Positions 17,441-25,809 of a DNA stretch of 64,000 bases are shown here, piece after piece. The stretch comes from Desulforamulus aeronauticus DSM 10349 (GTDB lineage: Bacteria > Bacillota > Desulfotomaculia > Desulfotomaculales > Desulfotomaculaceae). The notes beneath the pieces are model-generated. The model was given only the letters and a program-made list of their open reading frames with translations, was not told the origin of the DNA and did no database searches. A program made the translations under genes and the position numbers. Within the stretch, counting starts at the first letter, position 1; the number at the start of each line of letters is the position of its first letter. The stretch is taken from positions 62,001-126,000 of the forward strand of contig NZ_FRAR01000008.1 in the NCBI RefSeq assembly GCF_900142375.1, written 5' to 3'.

Positions 17441-17762
17441 ACATAAAGAAACCCAGGATTACCTGGGTTTCTATTTAATCGGGGAACGCCTGTAAGTAAA
17501 CTAACAGCCTACCTTGATTAAACTCCAAATGTTAAATTACCTTTCTCATTTTACTTACCAATTTAATTTACTAAGTTTTACCAAACTCCACTAGACTTAA
17601 ACGTATGCAATTTTCCAGACTTACAGGGAATCACTATTAGACTTTGTCTTACTAATACAAATCTTTAATTTGGTACTACAGGTTTAACAAATAACCAGCT
17701 ACCTTAGAAACCTTCCTAACACAGAAATGTTTAGTTTACTAAAACTATGGCGTTCCCCTTGA
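17441..17762 (-). ncRNA. Candidate ~320-nt structured non-coding RNA
   Basis: No open frame longer than a few codons spans this stretch, yet the minus strand has a complete transcription unit. There is a consensus promoter at 17768-17795, a predicted 5' end near 17761, a perfect 10-bp stem pairing the 5' end (GGGGAACGCC, rc of 17749-17758) with the 3' part (GGCGTTCCCC, rc of 17481-17490), and an intrinsic terminator directly after. The interior is AT-rich with many short repeats of the type TTAGTAAACTAA / TAGTTTACTTA that could pair. End-closing by a GC-rich stem is typical of large structured RNAs. I do not recognise it as 6S, RNase P, SRP or tmRNA; raiA or another Rfam family cannot be excluded. 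Confidence 0.6.
17448..17471 (-). terminator. Terminator of the candidate ncRNA
   Basis: GAAACCCAGG (17448-17457) and CCTGGGTTTC (17462-17471) form a perfect 10-bp stem with a 4-nt loop, followed on the minus strand by TTTATG, 10 nt after the closing stem of the ncRNA. Confidence 0.8.
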
Positions 17763-17767
17763 GTAAA

Positions 17768-17795
17768 ATTATATGCAAAATTAGTTTTTTGTCAA
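17768..17795 (-). promoter_or_regulatory. Consensus sigma-A promoter of the candidate ncRNA
   Basis: TTGACA (17790-17795) and TATAAT (17768-17773), both perfect hexamers, are 16 bp apart. The promoter lies outside the transposon, between its left end and the ncRNA. Confidence 0.8.
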
Positions 17796-17843
17796 GTGAT
17801 TTTATAGAGTAACTTTCACAATTTATAAGAATCTACCGTGTAC

Positions 17844-17848
17844 ACAGA
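17844..17848. repeat. Probable target-site duplication, left copy (ACAGA)
   Basis: ACAGA directly abuts the left TGTTGA terminus. The same pentamer occurs at 50236-50240 next to the right end, with two extra bases (AA) between it and the terminus there. Tn7-type transposition duplicates 5 bp. The offset leaves some doubt. Confidence 0.4.
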
Positions 17849-18018
17849 TGTTGACCGAAAAAATAGTTGTTCAAAAAGTCCCCTACTCCCCCTTAGCCCT
17901 GTATTTTCAACCCTCCTAATTTCCCCAACAATAAAAAAGTCGTACAAATAGTCCTATTCCCACCCGATTTAACGTCGTGCAAAAAAGTTTTCTGACAATA
18001 GCTTATAAAAACTGGACT
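17849..18018 (+). repeat. Transposon left end with TnsB-like repeats (copy 1)
   Basis: The end begins TGTTGA and holds three spaced motifs of the type T-C/G-x-CAAA-x-AGTCC: GTTCAAAAAGTCCCC (about 17869), GTACAAATAGTCCTA (about 17943) and GTGCAAAAAAG (about 17979). The whole stretch is repeated, with roughly 85% identity by eye, at 25,810-25,990 in the same orientation. Confidence 0.6.
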
Positions 18019-18035
18019 AAAGTTTTTCAAAAAAC

Positions 18036-18194
18036 TTAAAGCCACTTACATTTTCTTATTTTTTGTAATATTTTTACAATTGTTCCGACAATAAGTTCAC
18101 CAATATAATTTGCTACCAACATACAAACCTTAATAACCAAAATCATTATCATGAAAATAAATAAGAACTTTAAAATATACTGCAAAGTGTCCAT
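18036..18194 (-). CDS. Small hydrophobic membrane protein
   Basis: 52 residues from ATG 18194 behind GGAGG (9-nt spacing). Most of the chain is one or two hydrophobic helices (LKFLFIFMIMILVIKVCMLVA and a second weaker segment), with a basic C terminus (KIRKCKW). No family is recognised. It lies just inside the left transposon end. Confidence 0.45.
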   Translation of the reverse strand: MDTLQYILKFLFIFMIMILVIKVCMLVANYIGELIVGTIVKILQKIRKCKWL

Positions 18195-18270
18195 ACGCAC
18201 TGTCCTCCACAATAGATAAAACAGAAATACCAAAAACAGCCCTACCTCAAATAAACTTCTTTTTTCATCT

Positions 18271-18555
18271 CTAATCTTCTTGATTATTAAGTTCTTTCAA
18301 TAACTCTCTTTTCTTATTGACTAGTAACATAACAACAAGTATAGAAACAATAATATTGATACCAAAAACATAAAAATTTTCATAGATAAATTTAAAATTG
18401 TACACTGCTAATAGGATTTGTAAGGGTACAATTAACCCGTATATAAATCTTAATAGAGAATTAACCCTGCAAATTTTTTCCGTACTCCACTTTCTTACGT
18501 TACTCAATCCCCAGATTATTAACAATGAGCCAACAAATATATTCCCCAAAATCAC
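18271..18555 (-). CDS. Hypothetical membrane protein with three predicted helices
   Basis: 94 residues with about three hydrophobic segments (ILGNIFVGSLLIIWGL, FIYGLIVPLQILLAVYNF, FGINIIVSILVVMLLV) and an acidic tail. The start is uncertain: GTG 18555 overlaps an AGAGGTG site, and a TTG two codons on is possible. It may be co-transcribed with the small membrane protein downstream. No family is recognised. Confidence 0.45.
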   Translation of the reverse strand: MILGNIFVGSLLIIWGLSNVRKWSTEKICRVNSLLRFIYGLIVPLQILLAVYNFKFIYENFYVFGINIIVSILVVMLLVNKKRELLKELNNQED

Positions 18556-18739
18556 CTCTTAAACATTTATTTATAACGCCTTCCATTCCCTATAATCACT
18601 CTAATTCCTTCTCTAGTTTAGATACCATTCAATATTTATACATATTAATCTTCTTTATCTTATATTTTTAAAAAATAGGCAAGGAGTTTTAGCTTTCTGG
18701 AAAGAAATAGGTTTCATATAAGGCTTGGGGTGATATTTT

Positions 18740-18980
18740 TTGAAAAGGAAATTAATCTTTCTTTGTGGTATTTTTTGTCAGTGTTTGCCTTCTACTGGTT
18801 CTCCCTCTCCCCTACTATTAACCCTCAAGACATTGAGCTAACTGGTGTGCTAAAACCAGCAAGATTCTCACCTGACCCCAAAAGATACCGATGAGGGTTA
18901 TGTTCTAGAAATAACTTTTGATAATCGTGAGGTTTAGAGAGTTGAACCTGTTGTCAAATATACAGATAATAGATCTCTAA
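18740..18980 (+). pseudogene. Degenerate secreted/lipoprotein gene
   Basis: From TTG 18740 a signal-peptide-like start (KRKLIFLCGIF) runs through at least two frame changes. The pieces ELTGVLKPARFSPDPK and DEGYVLEITFDNREV are readable in other frames before stops accumulate. It is a broken gene; the family is unknown. Confidence 0.5.
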
Positions 18981-19073
18981 ATTAGTACATAATAGGGGCA
19001 AAACGTAAAGTTATTAATAACGGAATGGGTTCCTTTTGAACATTTTGGTAACTAAACTTTTTGGGGGGAATGA

Positions 19074-19718
19074 CCTACGAAAATATCTCCTTTAAAGAAA
19101 CTACTTTTACTTATTGCGTCTTTACTTGTCATCTTTCTAGTTTATAGAGAGATTAAACTTCACAACGAATTTGAAAACTATTTAACGGAAAAGTATCCTG
19201 GTATAGATTTTTCAGTAGGGTTTGTTAAATGGGATTTCATTTATGGGGGGCATTATGCGAAGGCAGTCTCAAAATCTGATGATGTAACATTTTTGATGGG
19301 TGAAGACAATAATATTTACCACGACTATTATCAGGAATTTAAAAACAAAAAAGCTGTAACAGAAGAAGTTAGAAGACTTATAGGTAGTGAACTTGATAAA
19401 AGTATCGACCATTTAGCCGTTGGAATAGATAAAGAATTTCTTAACTCTGATAATGTCCTAGATTTAAAGACTTGCGGAAAAAGTGTTAGTATTACTTTTG
19501 AAAGCGATATCTTTTTAAATCATACTGATTTCGCTCAAAAATCATATGAAATAATTGAAAAGTTAAGAAATAATAATATGAATTTATCAAAGGCAACATT
19601 CGGATTTATCAAAACTAAAAATGTAGATCTGGAACAATCCTTTATTTTGCGGGTTGACAGAACTAGCATGCACAGTTCCCCTTCCGACTTAGAAAAACTA
19701 GTAAACCGAGAAAAATAA
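19074..19718 (+). CDS. YfjL-like membrane-anchored protein, start unclear
   Basis: The open frame runs from a TGA at 19071 to 19718 and encodes an N-terminal membrane anchor (KKLLLLIASLLVIFLVY), then NYLTEKYPGIDFSVGFVKWDF and HDYYQEFKNKKAV, typical of Bacillus YfjL-like proteins of unknown role. No ATG, GTG or TTG lies ahead of the anchor in this frame. An ATG with a GGGGGG-type site at 19070 is one frame off, which suggests a single-base indel near 19075. The first normal in-frame start (19293) would delete the anchor. Probably a gene with a damaged 5' end. Confidence 0.5.
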   Translation, partial: PTKISPLKKLLLLIASLLVIFLVYREIKLHNEFENYLTEKYPGIDFSVGFVKWDFIYGGHYAKAVSKSDDVTFLMGEDNNIYHDYYQEFKNKKAVTEEVRRLIGSELDKSIDHLAVGIDKEFLNSDNVLDLKTCGKSVSITFESDIFLNHTDFAQKSYEIIEKLRNNNMNLSKATFGFIKTKNVDLEQSFILRVDRTSMHSSPSDLEKLVNREK

Positions 19719-19789
19719 AATGGAGAACAAATTTTTTGTTTCGACTTTAATTGACCCAATATCCCTTCAAAGCCCTCAAAACTATGAAT

Positions 19790-20035
19790 ATAGATCCTTA
19801 ACCTCGTTCTTTTTGCAGAAGATGTGATGAAAAATAAACATTAGTCCTGTGTTTCCTACAAAAAAGATTACGGCAGCCTTAAAAATCTGTAATGGAGAGG
19901 TTTTCCCCAATCCCAAAATAGTTTATCAATAACATTGCAATACTACTTACTGTGGCTAGAAGTAAAATCTTTTTAAAGTTTGGTTTATCTACAATAAGAC
20001 CTGCTCCTGCATTCTTTATTGCTAAGAAAAGCTAT
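19790..20035 (-). pseudogene. Fragment of a membrane protein
   Basis: Reading the minus strand gives LIVDKPNFKKILLLATVSSIAMLLINYFGIG, then after a frame change IFKAAVIFFVGNTGLMFIFHH. Two hydrophobic segments remain, without a start codon. It is a decayed gene of unknown family. Confidence 0.4.
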
Positions 20036-20109
20036 GACGGAGGAATTACTAGGTTAGTTAAAGTGAATAAGGGTCTTCTGGTAAGGGATGCCACATAATT
20101 GATTTTGAA

Positions 20110-20620
20110 CTATTTCTCTATTAAAAAAGTATAAAATGCCGTTCCATTTGACCATTTAGCAATAATCTCAATAACATATCTTCCTGTTCCTGTTGGTAAT
20201 ATCAGTTGATTATTATTTAGTAAAAGTTCTTCACGTTCCTTTTCTTCCCACAAAAAACATGTATCTCAGGCTGTGAATTATCACTATAATTAATTATGGC
20301 CTTGGATGCTTTAGGAACAGTGATAGCCTCCATTTTTTCAGCTATATCAAATGGTCCAGGACCATCGGTATTGACACACCATTTATATGACAAATCTTGT
20401 ATTTCCCACTGATAAGTGCTACTAGAAATTTGTATAGTTTGATTATTTATTTTAATAATTGCTTGTGGAGGTTTATGACATTATCATTTATTTTACTAAT
20501 TTCATTATTAATCTCTGTGCTTTTATAATTTGTTTTAGTTGTATTCTCTGCTGTCTCACTTGAAAATCCCTTTATAATTAAAAACAGTGTTAGTAAAGAA
20601 AATATGATTTTCATCATCAT
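20110..20620 (-). pseudogene. Broken secreted-protein gene
   Basis: AGGAGGA and ATG 20620 open a frame with a signal peptide (MKIIFSLLTLFLIIKGFS). It breaks after about 50 codons, continues in a second frame (TYQWEIQDLSYKWC ... ITVPKASKAIINYSDN), and finishes in a third (LPTGTGRYVIEIIAKWSNG) to a TAG at 20110. The last part resembles bacterial Ig-like or beta-sandwich extracellular proteins. At least two indels make it non-functional. Confidence 0.6.
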
Positions 20621-20789
20621 TCCTCCTTTCTATTGGGACGGATGTTATCAGAAAATGTTGCCTTCTTACTGGTGGATATTCCTTAAGAAGTCTTCGGAGA
20701 ATTAACTATTCAATTCGAGGATAAAAAATTGCCCCTGAAAAATGGAAAAGAGGCAGTTTAAAATAACTAATAAGCTCCTTTTTAAACCA

Positions 20790-21140
20790 CTACAACTTTT
20801 TATCTATTTCCTTTGTTTTCAACGCTTTTTCTATTAACCAATTACCAATAATCATAATACATAACAAAATCAAGGTCGAAGTATAGGTAAGGTGCGAAAT
20901 ATTAATTAAGTAAAGAAAATAAAAAATTGTAAAATAAAAAAACCGAATGACTGCCAATTTTTTAGACATTTTTCTATCAATTATTTCAGAAACCAAAATA
21001 ACTAAAATCCCTATTGCCACTATAAGCAAATTAACATACTTATCCAAAGGATAAAAATTTCCTAAAATCACGTTTGGAATCCAAGTAATGATAAAACCAC
21101 AAATTACCAATAATTTACTTAGAGATATCTTATCTTTCAT
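20790..21140 (-). CDS. Hypothetical four-helix membrane protein
   Basis: 116 residues from ATG 21140 with GAGGAG upstream. Four hydrophobic segments are clear (LLVICGFIITWIPNVIL, VNLLIVAIGILVILVS, AVIRFFYFTIFYFLYLI, STLILLCIMIIGNWLI). There is no known family. It may be a passenger of the transposon. From 21141 to 21427 I see only AT-rich sequence without a gene. Confidence 0.45.
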   Translation of the reverse strand: MKDKISLSKLLVICGFIITWIPNVILGNFYPLDKYVNLLIVAIGILVILVSEIIDRKMSKKLAVIRFFYFTIFYFLYLINISHLTYTSTLILLCIMIIGNWLIEKALKTKEIDKKL

Positions 21141-21427
21141 TGCTTTTTCTCCTCTTAAATAGAAGCTCTTATAAATGAAAAAATTTATTTAACTATATAC
21201 ACATTATACATAGTTAACCTATAATTGGTTATTAATTTTATATAAATTTAAAATAATACTTTCTATATTTTATAATCATAGTATTTATTTGATTAAATTC
21301 AGAATATAAATATGTCTTAGTAATGAAAGCACCTCCAAAAAAATTATAGAAACTCTTTCAACCAAAACCTGTATTATCAAAAAGTTATATCTGTTAATGC
21401 AGGGGTAAAAAAGGAGTGGCAATCGAG

Positions 21428-21750
21428 ATGATATTTACCGTTATCTACACGAGCACGAAGGCCTTTCTCATCGAAAAATAGCAACCATTCTTGGTGTATC
21501 CAGAAACACAGTTAAATGATATTTTGACGAATCACATGTGCCCTGGGAAAGAGATAATACCAGTGGCCGCATCAGAATGTTATGACCGATGATGTACTGA
21601 AATTCATCAAATCCTGTCTTGCCTCAGACGAAACAGAAAATATCAAAAAGCAGCAACACACTGCTAAACGAATTTATGACAGATTAGTTGAATAAAAAAG
21701 TTTCTCAGGTGGCCAAGCTCAAAGCCAAAGAACCTAAAGTTTTCATTCCC
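21428..21750 (+). pseudogene. IS21-family IstA transposase remnant
   Basis: The frame reads YRYLHEHEGLSHRKIATILGVSRNTVK, the N-terminal helix-turn-helix of IS21 IstA, then hits stops. Downstream bits (DDVLKFIKSCLASDE, HTAKRIYDRLVE) continue in other frames. It is heavily decayed, with no intact catalytic domain or istB. Confidence 0.6.
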
Positions 21751-21814
21751 CTCACCCAGGCGAGGCACTACTGTAAAAACCAATGCTAAAATACCCATAA
21801 TAAACGGTTGAAAA

Positions 21815-22106
21815 TTCCCCGTTACGATCCCGAGGAATACTTAGTTCGGTCTTACTGAACCTAGTCTTTATCCTCTTTTTACTGTAGCCATTACGGTTAT
21901 TCCCACTGTTCTTTCCTGTAACATCATGCTTTTCGTAGCCTAGATGTTCATCCATCTCAGCCTCAAATACTTCTGCAGTGTGCCCTTAAACAAACCCTAA
22001 GTTTTTCTTGAACATCCTCAACTGTTCGGCAATCTTTTGCCAGTTCCTTAATAAAAGACGAGTTTTGCATAAATGGTACTTCCATTTACACAAAACTCGT
22101 TACGTT
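21815..22106 (-). pseudogene. 5' fragment of an IS256-family element
   Basis: ATG 22070 opens a frame reading MQNSSFIKELAKDC, then with one frame change EMDEHLGYEKHDVTGKNSGNNRNGYSKK and IPRDRNGEF. It is closely related to the IS256 transposase at 33552. Upstream (22079-22106) lies a terminal inverted repeat ending GTGTAAATGG, matching the ends of the 33.5-kb copy. Only the first quarter of the element remains. Confidence 0.7.
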
Positions 22107-22170
22107 CTTGGTTTTATTTGATATAACTTGTCTTTCCTGTATAGAAACTTCACAGTGTTTTTATCTTTAT

Positions 22171-22785
22171 TCAGGAATGGTTTATCTTTTTAATTACCTT
22201 ATAGCAAAGACATCCTAACCCCACTATCACTGGGGATAGAAAGGCTGATAAATCCATTAATAAAGCATATTTAAATAAAGCATATTTCTTAACTGCTATT
22301 CTCGAGTTAATGAGTATTTCGTCAGCATAATCCAGATGAATCTTACTCACTTCATTCTCAAGAATTTTGACATCAAAGTAATGTTTATAAAAATCAACAA
22401 CATACTCTTTCGAGCAGTCATATTTTACTAAGTCCCCGAAGAATAACAGGTTAAGATTTTCTTTGTTCTGAGAAAGTAATTTCTTTTTACTGTTAAAGAT
22501 ATTAACTACTGGTGAAAAAGATAGTAAAGGTATTACTAAGCCAACACTAAGGAAAACAACAACCATCCACAAGTAAAGTGTTAGATAATGTCCTCCGTTA
22601 TAATCTGAATTTTTGAGGAGTCCAACTAACCCATATATCCCTGCTCCATTTAAGGCTAGCAATGATGCGTTTTTTGCTTCGGCAAAAACCAGCCAGTAGT
22701 TTATATTGGTAAATACCTTATCTAATTTTTCGGTTACTTGCTCACTTAAAGCATTTCCTGGGGAATCAGAGCTCATTTTATCCAA
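22171..22785 (-). CDS. Pycsar-type transmembrane effector (PycTM-like)
   Basis: 204 residues. The motif FAEAKNASLLALNGA at 34-48 enters the first membrane helix (38-57), followed by a second (67-92) and a third near the C terminus (about 172-195). This layout and motif match the PycTM effector of Pycsar anti-phage systems, which is thought to bind cCMP or cUMP and disrupt the membrane. The gene is the last of a three-gene minus-strand operon and overlaps the preceding gene by 13 nt, so the three are translationally coupled. The effector call rests on motif, topology and the adjacent class III cyclase. Confidence 0.65.
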   Translation of the reverse strand: MDKMSSDSPGNALSEQVTEKLDKVFTNINYWLVFAEAKNASLLALNGAGIYGLVGLLKNSDYNGGHYLTLYLWMVVVFLSVGLVIPLLSFSPVVNIFNSKKKLLSQNKENLNLLFFGDLVKYDCSKEYVVDFYKHYFDVKILENEVSKIHLDYADEILINSRIAVKKYALFKYALLMDLSAFLSPVIVGLGCLCYKVIKKINHS

Positions 22786-23291
22786 CCTTCTTTTTTAAGT
22801 ATCCTATTGGCTTCTTCTCCATGTGGTAAATCTTTCAATACCCATTTTTGTCCTTCCTCAATATATGACTTAGCTTGGTAATATAGCTGCCAAGCGCTGA
22901 GCAGTACCGCAATAGTGCGGTCCTGCTCAGGGATAGCGTTTATTTCGCCAGCCGGATGATGAGTACATATACTTCGGCCAGGAATACCGTGTTGTCGCTC
23001 TGGGGGGAGTTCATCCCAACATATTTTGCCATCTGCATCATATACTTTAACTGACATATCTGGAAATTCATAAGGATAAACTCCGTTTATTTTAAATCCA
23101 TACTTTTCAAGAACAGCTGTATTTGCGATACTATTCATTTCAGGTTGTAGGATATATCCATTAAGGGTGATTTCTGATGGTAAAGTCGTGGGTAAAATTG
23201 TAATTTCTAAGAAAGGAAAGAACCTTTTAACTCGGTCAAAATCTTGTAAGACCCTTTCTTTGTATAATTTATAGTCTTTTACGGTCTCCAC
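22773..23291 (-). CDS. E2/UBC-like protein between cyclase and effector
   Basis: 172 residues, overlapping both neighbours by 13 nt. The middle has a Y-P-x-x-F-P segment (GVYPYEFPDMSVKVY) followed about 30 residues on by RSICTHHPAGEIN with Cys109. Further on come a Trp/Tyr-rich helix (AWQLYYQAKSYIEEGQKW) and LPHGEEA. That order (YPxxxP, catalytic-type Cys, then a helix with WxxxY and a G-x-W) is that of prokaryotic E2-like conjugating folds found in CBASS and related systems. The assignment is by pattern only. If right, it may attach or prime the cyclase, as Cap2-type enzymes do for CD-NTases. No E1 or JAB gene is nearby. Confidence 0.4.
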   Translation of the reverse strand: METVKDYKLYKERVLQDFDRVKRFFPFLEITILPTTLPSEITLNGYILQPEMNSIANTAVLEKYGFKINGVYPYEFPDMSVKVYDADGKICWDELPPERQHGIPGRSICTHHPAGEINAIPEQDRTIAVLLSAWQLYYQAKSYIEEGQKWVLKDLPHGEEANRILKKEGWIK

Positions 23292-24767
23292 GGCCTTACC
23301 CCCACACGAGCAGATTCACCAGCTGAATTTGTTAATACGCCTAAGGAAAGTGAATTTTTTGCTATCTTACTGGCCTTCTCAAGCTGCTTTTCTTCAACTT
23401 TTTTCAGGAATTCTGAGAAGGTTAGCGAACACTCGTAGTATCCCGTTGTACTGATAGCTGTAAAGTTATCTCTTAGAATTTGATACTCCAGATTCTTATT
23501 GCCATCTTCTGACTTTATTTCATCATAAAACTGTTTGCCTATCACAATTTTATTATTTTCAGCATATCGTTCTTCACAAATATCAGCACTATCAGCAGCT
23601 TCACTTAAGATGATGTTATCTTTATAACTCCTCATTCCTAATCTAGTAGCGATAATCTGGCCGATTGAACAGCCTATGCCTATGCGTAACTTGTGGTTAC
23701 TAAGTTTCTCGCTGATATCGGGATTATCGTTTAGTCCTTGAATTGCTTCATTTAGCTTCATACCTGTTTTTAGCAATCTAAGCCTATAGTCTTCTGAACC
23801 TTTGAAGTCGTTAAAAACGGCAACAACTCTATCACCTTGATACTGCACTTTAGTCCCGAACTGTTCATTAACGGTTTCACCCATAGTGTCATATATTTGC
23901 TGCATAATGTAGGATAAGTCTTCTAGGTTACTATCACTTTTATTAAATAGTTTCGTGAATCCCCGAATGTCAGCACAAAGCACACCTGCTGTTGTCTTCT
24001 TATTAACCTTCCTTGAAAGCCGGCTAAAATCCAGTTTAGTATTAACTTCCTCAAAAGACATTTCCGAAATATCAAGTTTATTTGCTTCTTCGTTAACCGC
24101 TGTTTTTATATCTTCCAAGTCTTTGGAGATTTCTTCAAATTCCTTTTCAGTTAAGATATGATTATATTTTGCCTTATAAACTTTGGAGCTTTTTAATTTG
24201 GGTTTAAGTTCTTCCACCTCATCATTCGTTAATTCAGAAAAACTTTCTCTTAGGTCTGGGGGTAGTTCATTATAATACCTGTCCAAGATGTAAACATAGT
24301 TACATGGAGAAAATGACTGGATCTTTGCAGCATTATTGGCTACGGCACCAATGGAGGTAAATTCTGATTCATTTACCGTATCATCTATTTCGTATTCAAT
24401 ATATTCGCCATAGTCCATTCCTGCATGTACATTAAAGTCAGGATACCCGTATTGGGTGTATTTAGTGATTAAGTTAAAGATGTCATTGTTATAAATAAAA
24501 CAAGTAACCATTATTCTGAGGGCCATTCTCATCTGTTCTGCCAGGTCTATTTCTTCATTTGCTGGAATTAGGACATGAGCCCGTCCGCCTGGTATATTTT
24601 TCAACTTTACATCCCAATTTATTGACTAACTTAGTAAAACCATAGAAGTAAGTATGCAACCGGTGGATAGTTCTTTTTAGGTCGTCATCTTTTTTTGCTT
24701 CATCTTTTAATATGAAAACAATATTCTTAATGTTAATGTAAAGATGTACCCCGTTAATTTTCTCCAA
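23279..24767 (-). CDS. Tandem class III nucleotide cyclase (Pycsar PycC-like), frameshifted
   Basis: Two frames join near 24590. The first (from 24767) ends KLGCKVEKYT, and the second continues GGRAHVLIPANEE, the expected continuation; one extra base disrupts it. The merged ~495-residue protein has a divergent N-terminal cyclase-like half (GYPDFNVHAGMDYGEYIEY, FTSIGAVANNAAKIQ) and a canonical C-terminal class III domain: metal Asp in VLCADIRGFTKLF, second Asp in VQYQGDRVVAVF, and IGIGCSIGQIIATRLG...ADSADICEE. Next to a PycTM-like effector, a pyrimidine cyclase making cCMP or cUMP on infection is the best guess. Nucleotide specificity is not readable by eye. The frameshift leaves the catalytic domain intact from an internal start. 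Confidence 0.65.
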
Positions 24768-24829
24768 GGAAATTACCCCTTTCTATATAGTGACTTATTA
24801 TTTTAGGGCATAAATATTCCCGGGACTTG

Positions 24830-24855
24830 CTATAATGGGGTAGGAGCCATTATAG
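24830..24855. promoter_or_regulatory. 9-bp inverted repeat with opposed -10 elements
   Basis: CTATAATGG and CCATTATAG flank 8 bp. Each arm contains TATAAT, so each strand has a -10-like hexamer (TGCTATAAT on plus). It lies 63 nt upstream of the cyclase start and could be its promoter or operator. From 24856 to 25114 there are two further small hairpins (GAAAGAG/CTCTTTC about 24938, and CCCAGC/GCTGGG about 25024) but no gene. Confidence 0.4.
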
Positions 24856-25114
24856 TACTCTATTCCTGGCAGATATTGCTGTCCTATTGGTGAAACGGAA
24901 ATTACCTCATAAAACCGAACACCAGGCGATTAATGAAAGAGTCTACTAAAGGGCTCTTTCACTCTTTTTGCGGGTATTTTATACGACTCACCACCAAATC
25001 ACCTCCCAAGAAATTTATTTAACCCCAGCGGGTAGGAGTCTGCTGGGATAAAAATAAACTAAAAAACTCCACTACTTAAAATATATTCGACAGCAGATTG
25101 TTAGACAACAAACT

Positions 25115-25648
25115 TTATTTTTTCTCAGAATTAGTAATGTCGTATTTATTTATAAGATGATTAAGAAAGAGAGCATCATCCTCATCACTATTACCCTTCT
25201 TACGTAACTCTTGGATTTTTTGTAACCTATTACCAAGTTTTTTATTTACCTTCACTAAATCATCCAATTGGTGATTTTCTATTTCTTCGGCCTTAACCAA
25301 TAACAACTTGGTAGTCAAAAAATAATCCCTGATTAGATTCTTTACGTCTATCTTGGTTAATTCCCTTATAATCTCAAAATGTTTTGGGTCATCTTCCTTT
25401 TTATCCTGTTCTCGAATGTTCTGTCCAGTTCTCGTTATTCTTTCAATAGCTTGGAGATCAAGGGGTTTTCCAATAATGTAATCTGGACTTATATTAAACA
25501 AAAGAGACAGTCTTTCAAGGTTTGATTGGCTAATTTTGGACTCGTTATTTTCCCATTTTGATACCGCAACTCTTGATACTTCTAGAGCCCTAGCTACTTC
25601 CTCTTGGCTATAACCAAATAAATCTCTTATTTCTTTTAAGTTATTCAC
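25115..25648 (-). CDS. XRE-family transcriptional regulator
   Basis: 177 residues from GTG 25648, chosen because AAGGGGTG lies 8 nt upstream. The N-terminal Cro/CI helix-turn-helix is clear (IRDLFGYSQEEVARALEVSRVAVSKWENNESKISQSNLERLSLLF, then DYIIGKPLD). The rest is a charged helical region with no recognised ligand domain. It is immediately upstream of the Pycsar-like operon on the same strand (350 nt gap) and has a palindrome in its own promoter region. It may regulate itself and the operon. Confidence 0.75.
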   Translation of the reverse strand: MNNLKEIRDLFGYSQEEVARALEVSRVAVSKWENNESKISQSNLERLSLLFNISPDYIIGKPLDLQAIERITRTGQNIREQDKKEDDPKHFEIIRELTKIDVKNLIRDYFLTTKLLLVKAEEIENHQLDDLVKVNKKLGNRLQKIQELRKKGNSDEDDALFLNHLINKYDITNSEKK

Positions 25649-25698
25649 GATTTTGTCACCCCTTGAATATATTACCACCATAGTTACCGTTTGGCAAT

Positions 25699-25712
25699 AG
25701 GTTACGTAACCT
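25699..25712. promoter_or_regulatory. Palindromic operator of the XRE regulator
   Basis: AGGTTACGTAACCT is a perfect 14-bp palindrome about 50 bp upstream of the regulator start. Half-site-like GTTAC and GTAAG flank it. It is a likely Cro/CI-type operator. Confidence 0.5.
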
Positions 25713-25809
25713 TCGTAAGATATATAAATTAAACTTTCAAATGTAACGGGTTTTTCTTTTTATCATTTGGAACCATTCTGCTGCAATAAACTCAAATACT
25801 ATAGCCTTT

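Noticed and set aside
24938-24972. GAAAGAG/CTCTTTC hairpin with a plus-strand T run as a terminator
   Set aside because: No plus-strand gene lies upstream that would need it; kept only as an unassigned hairpin.
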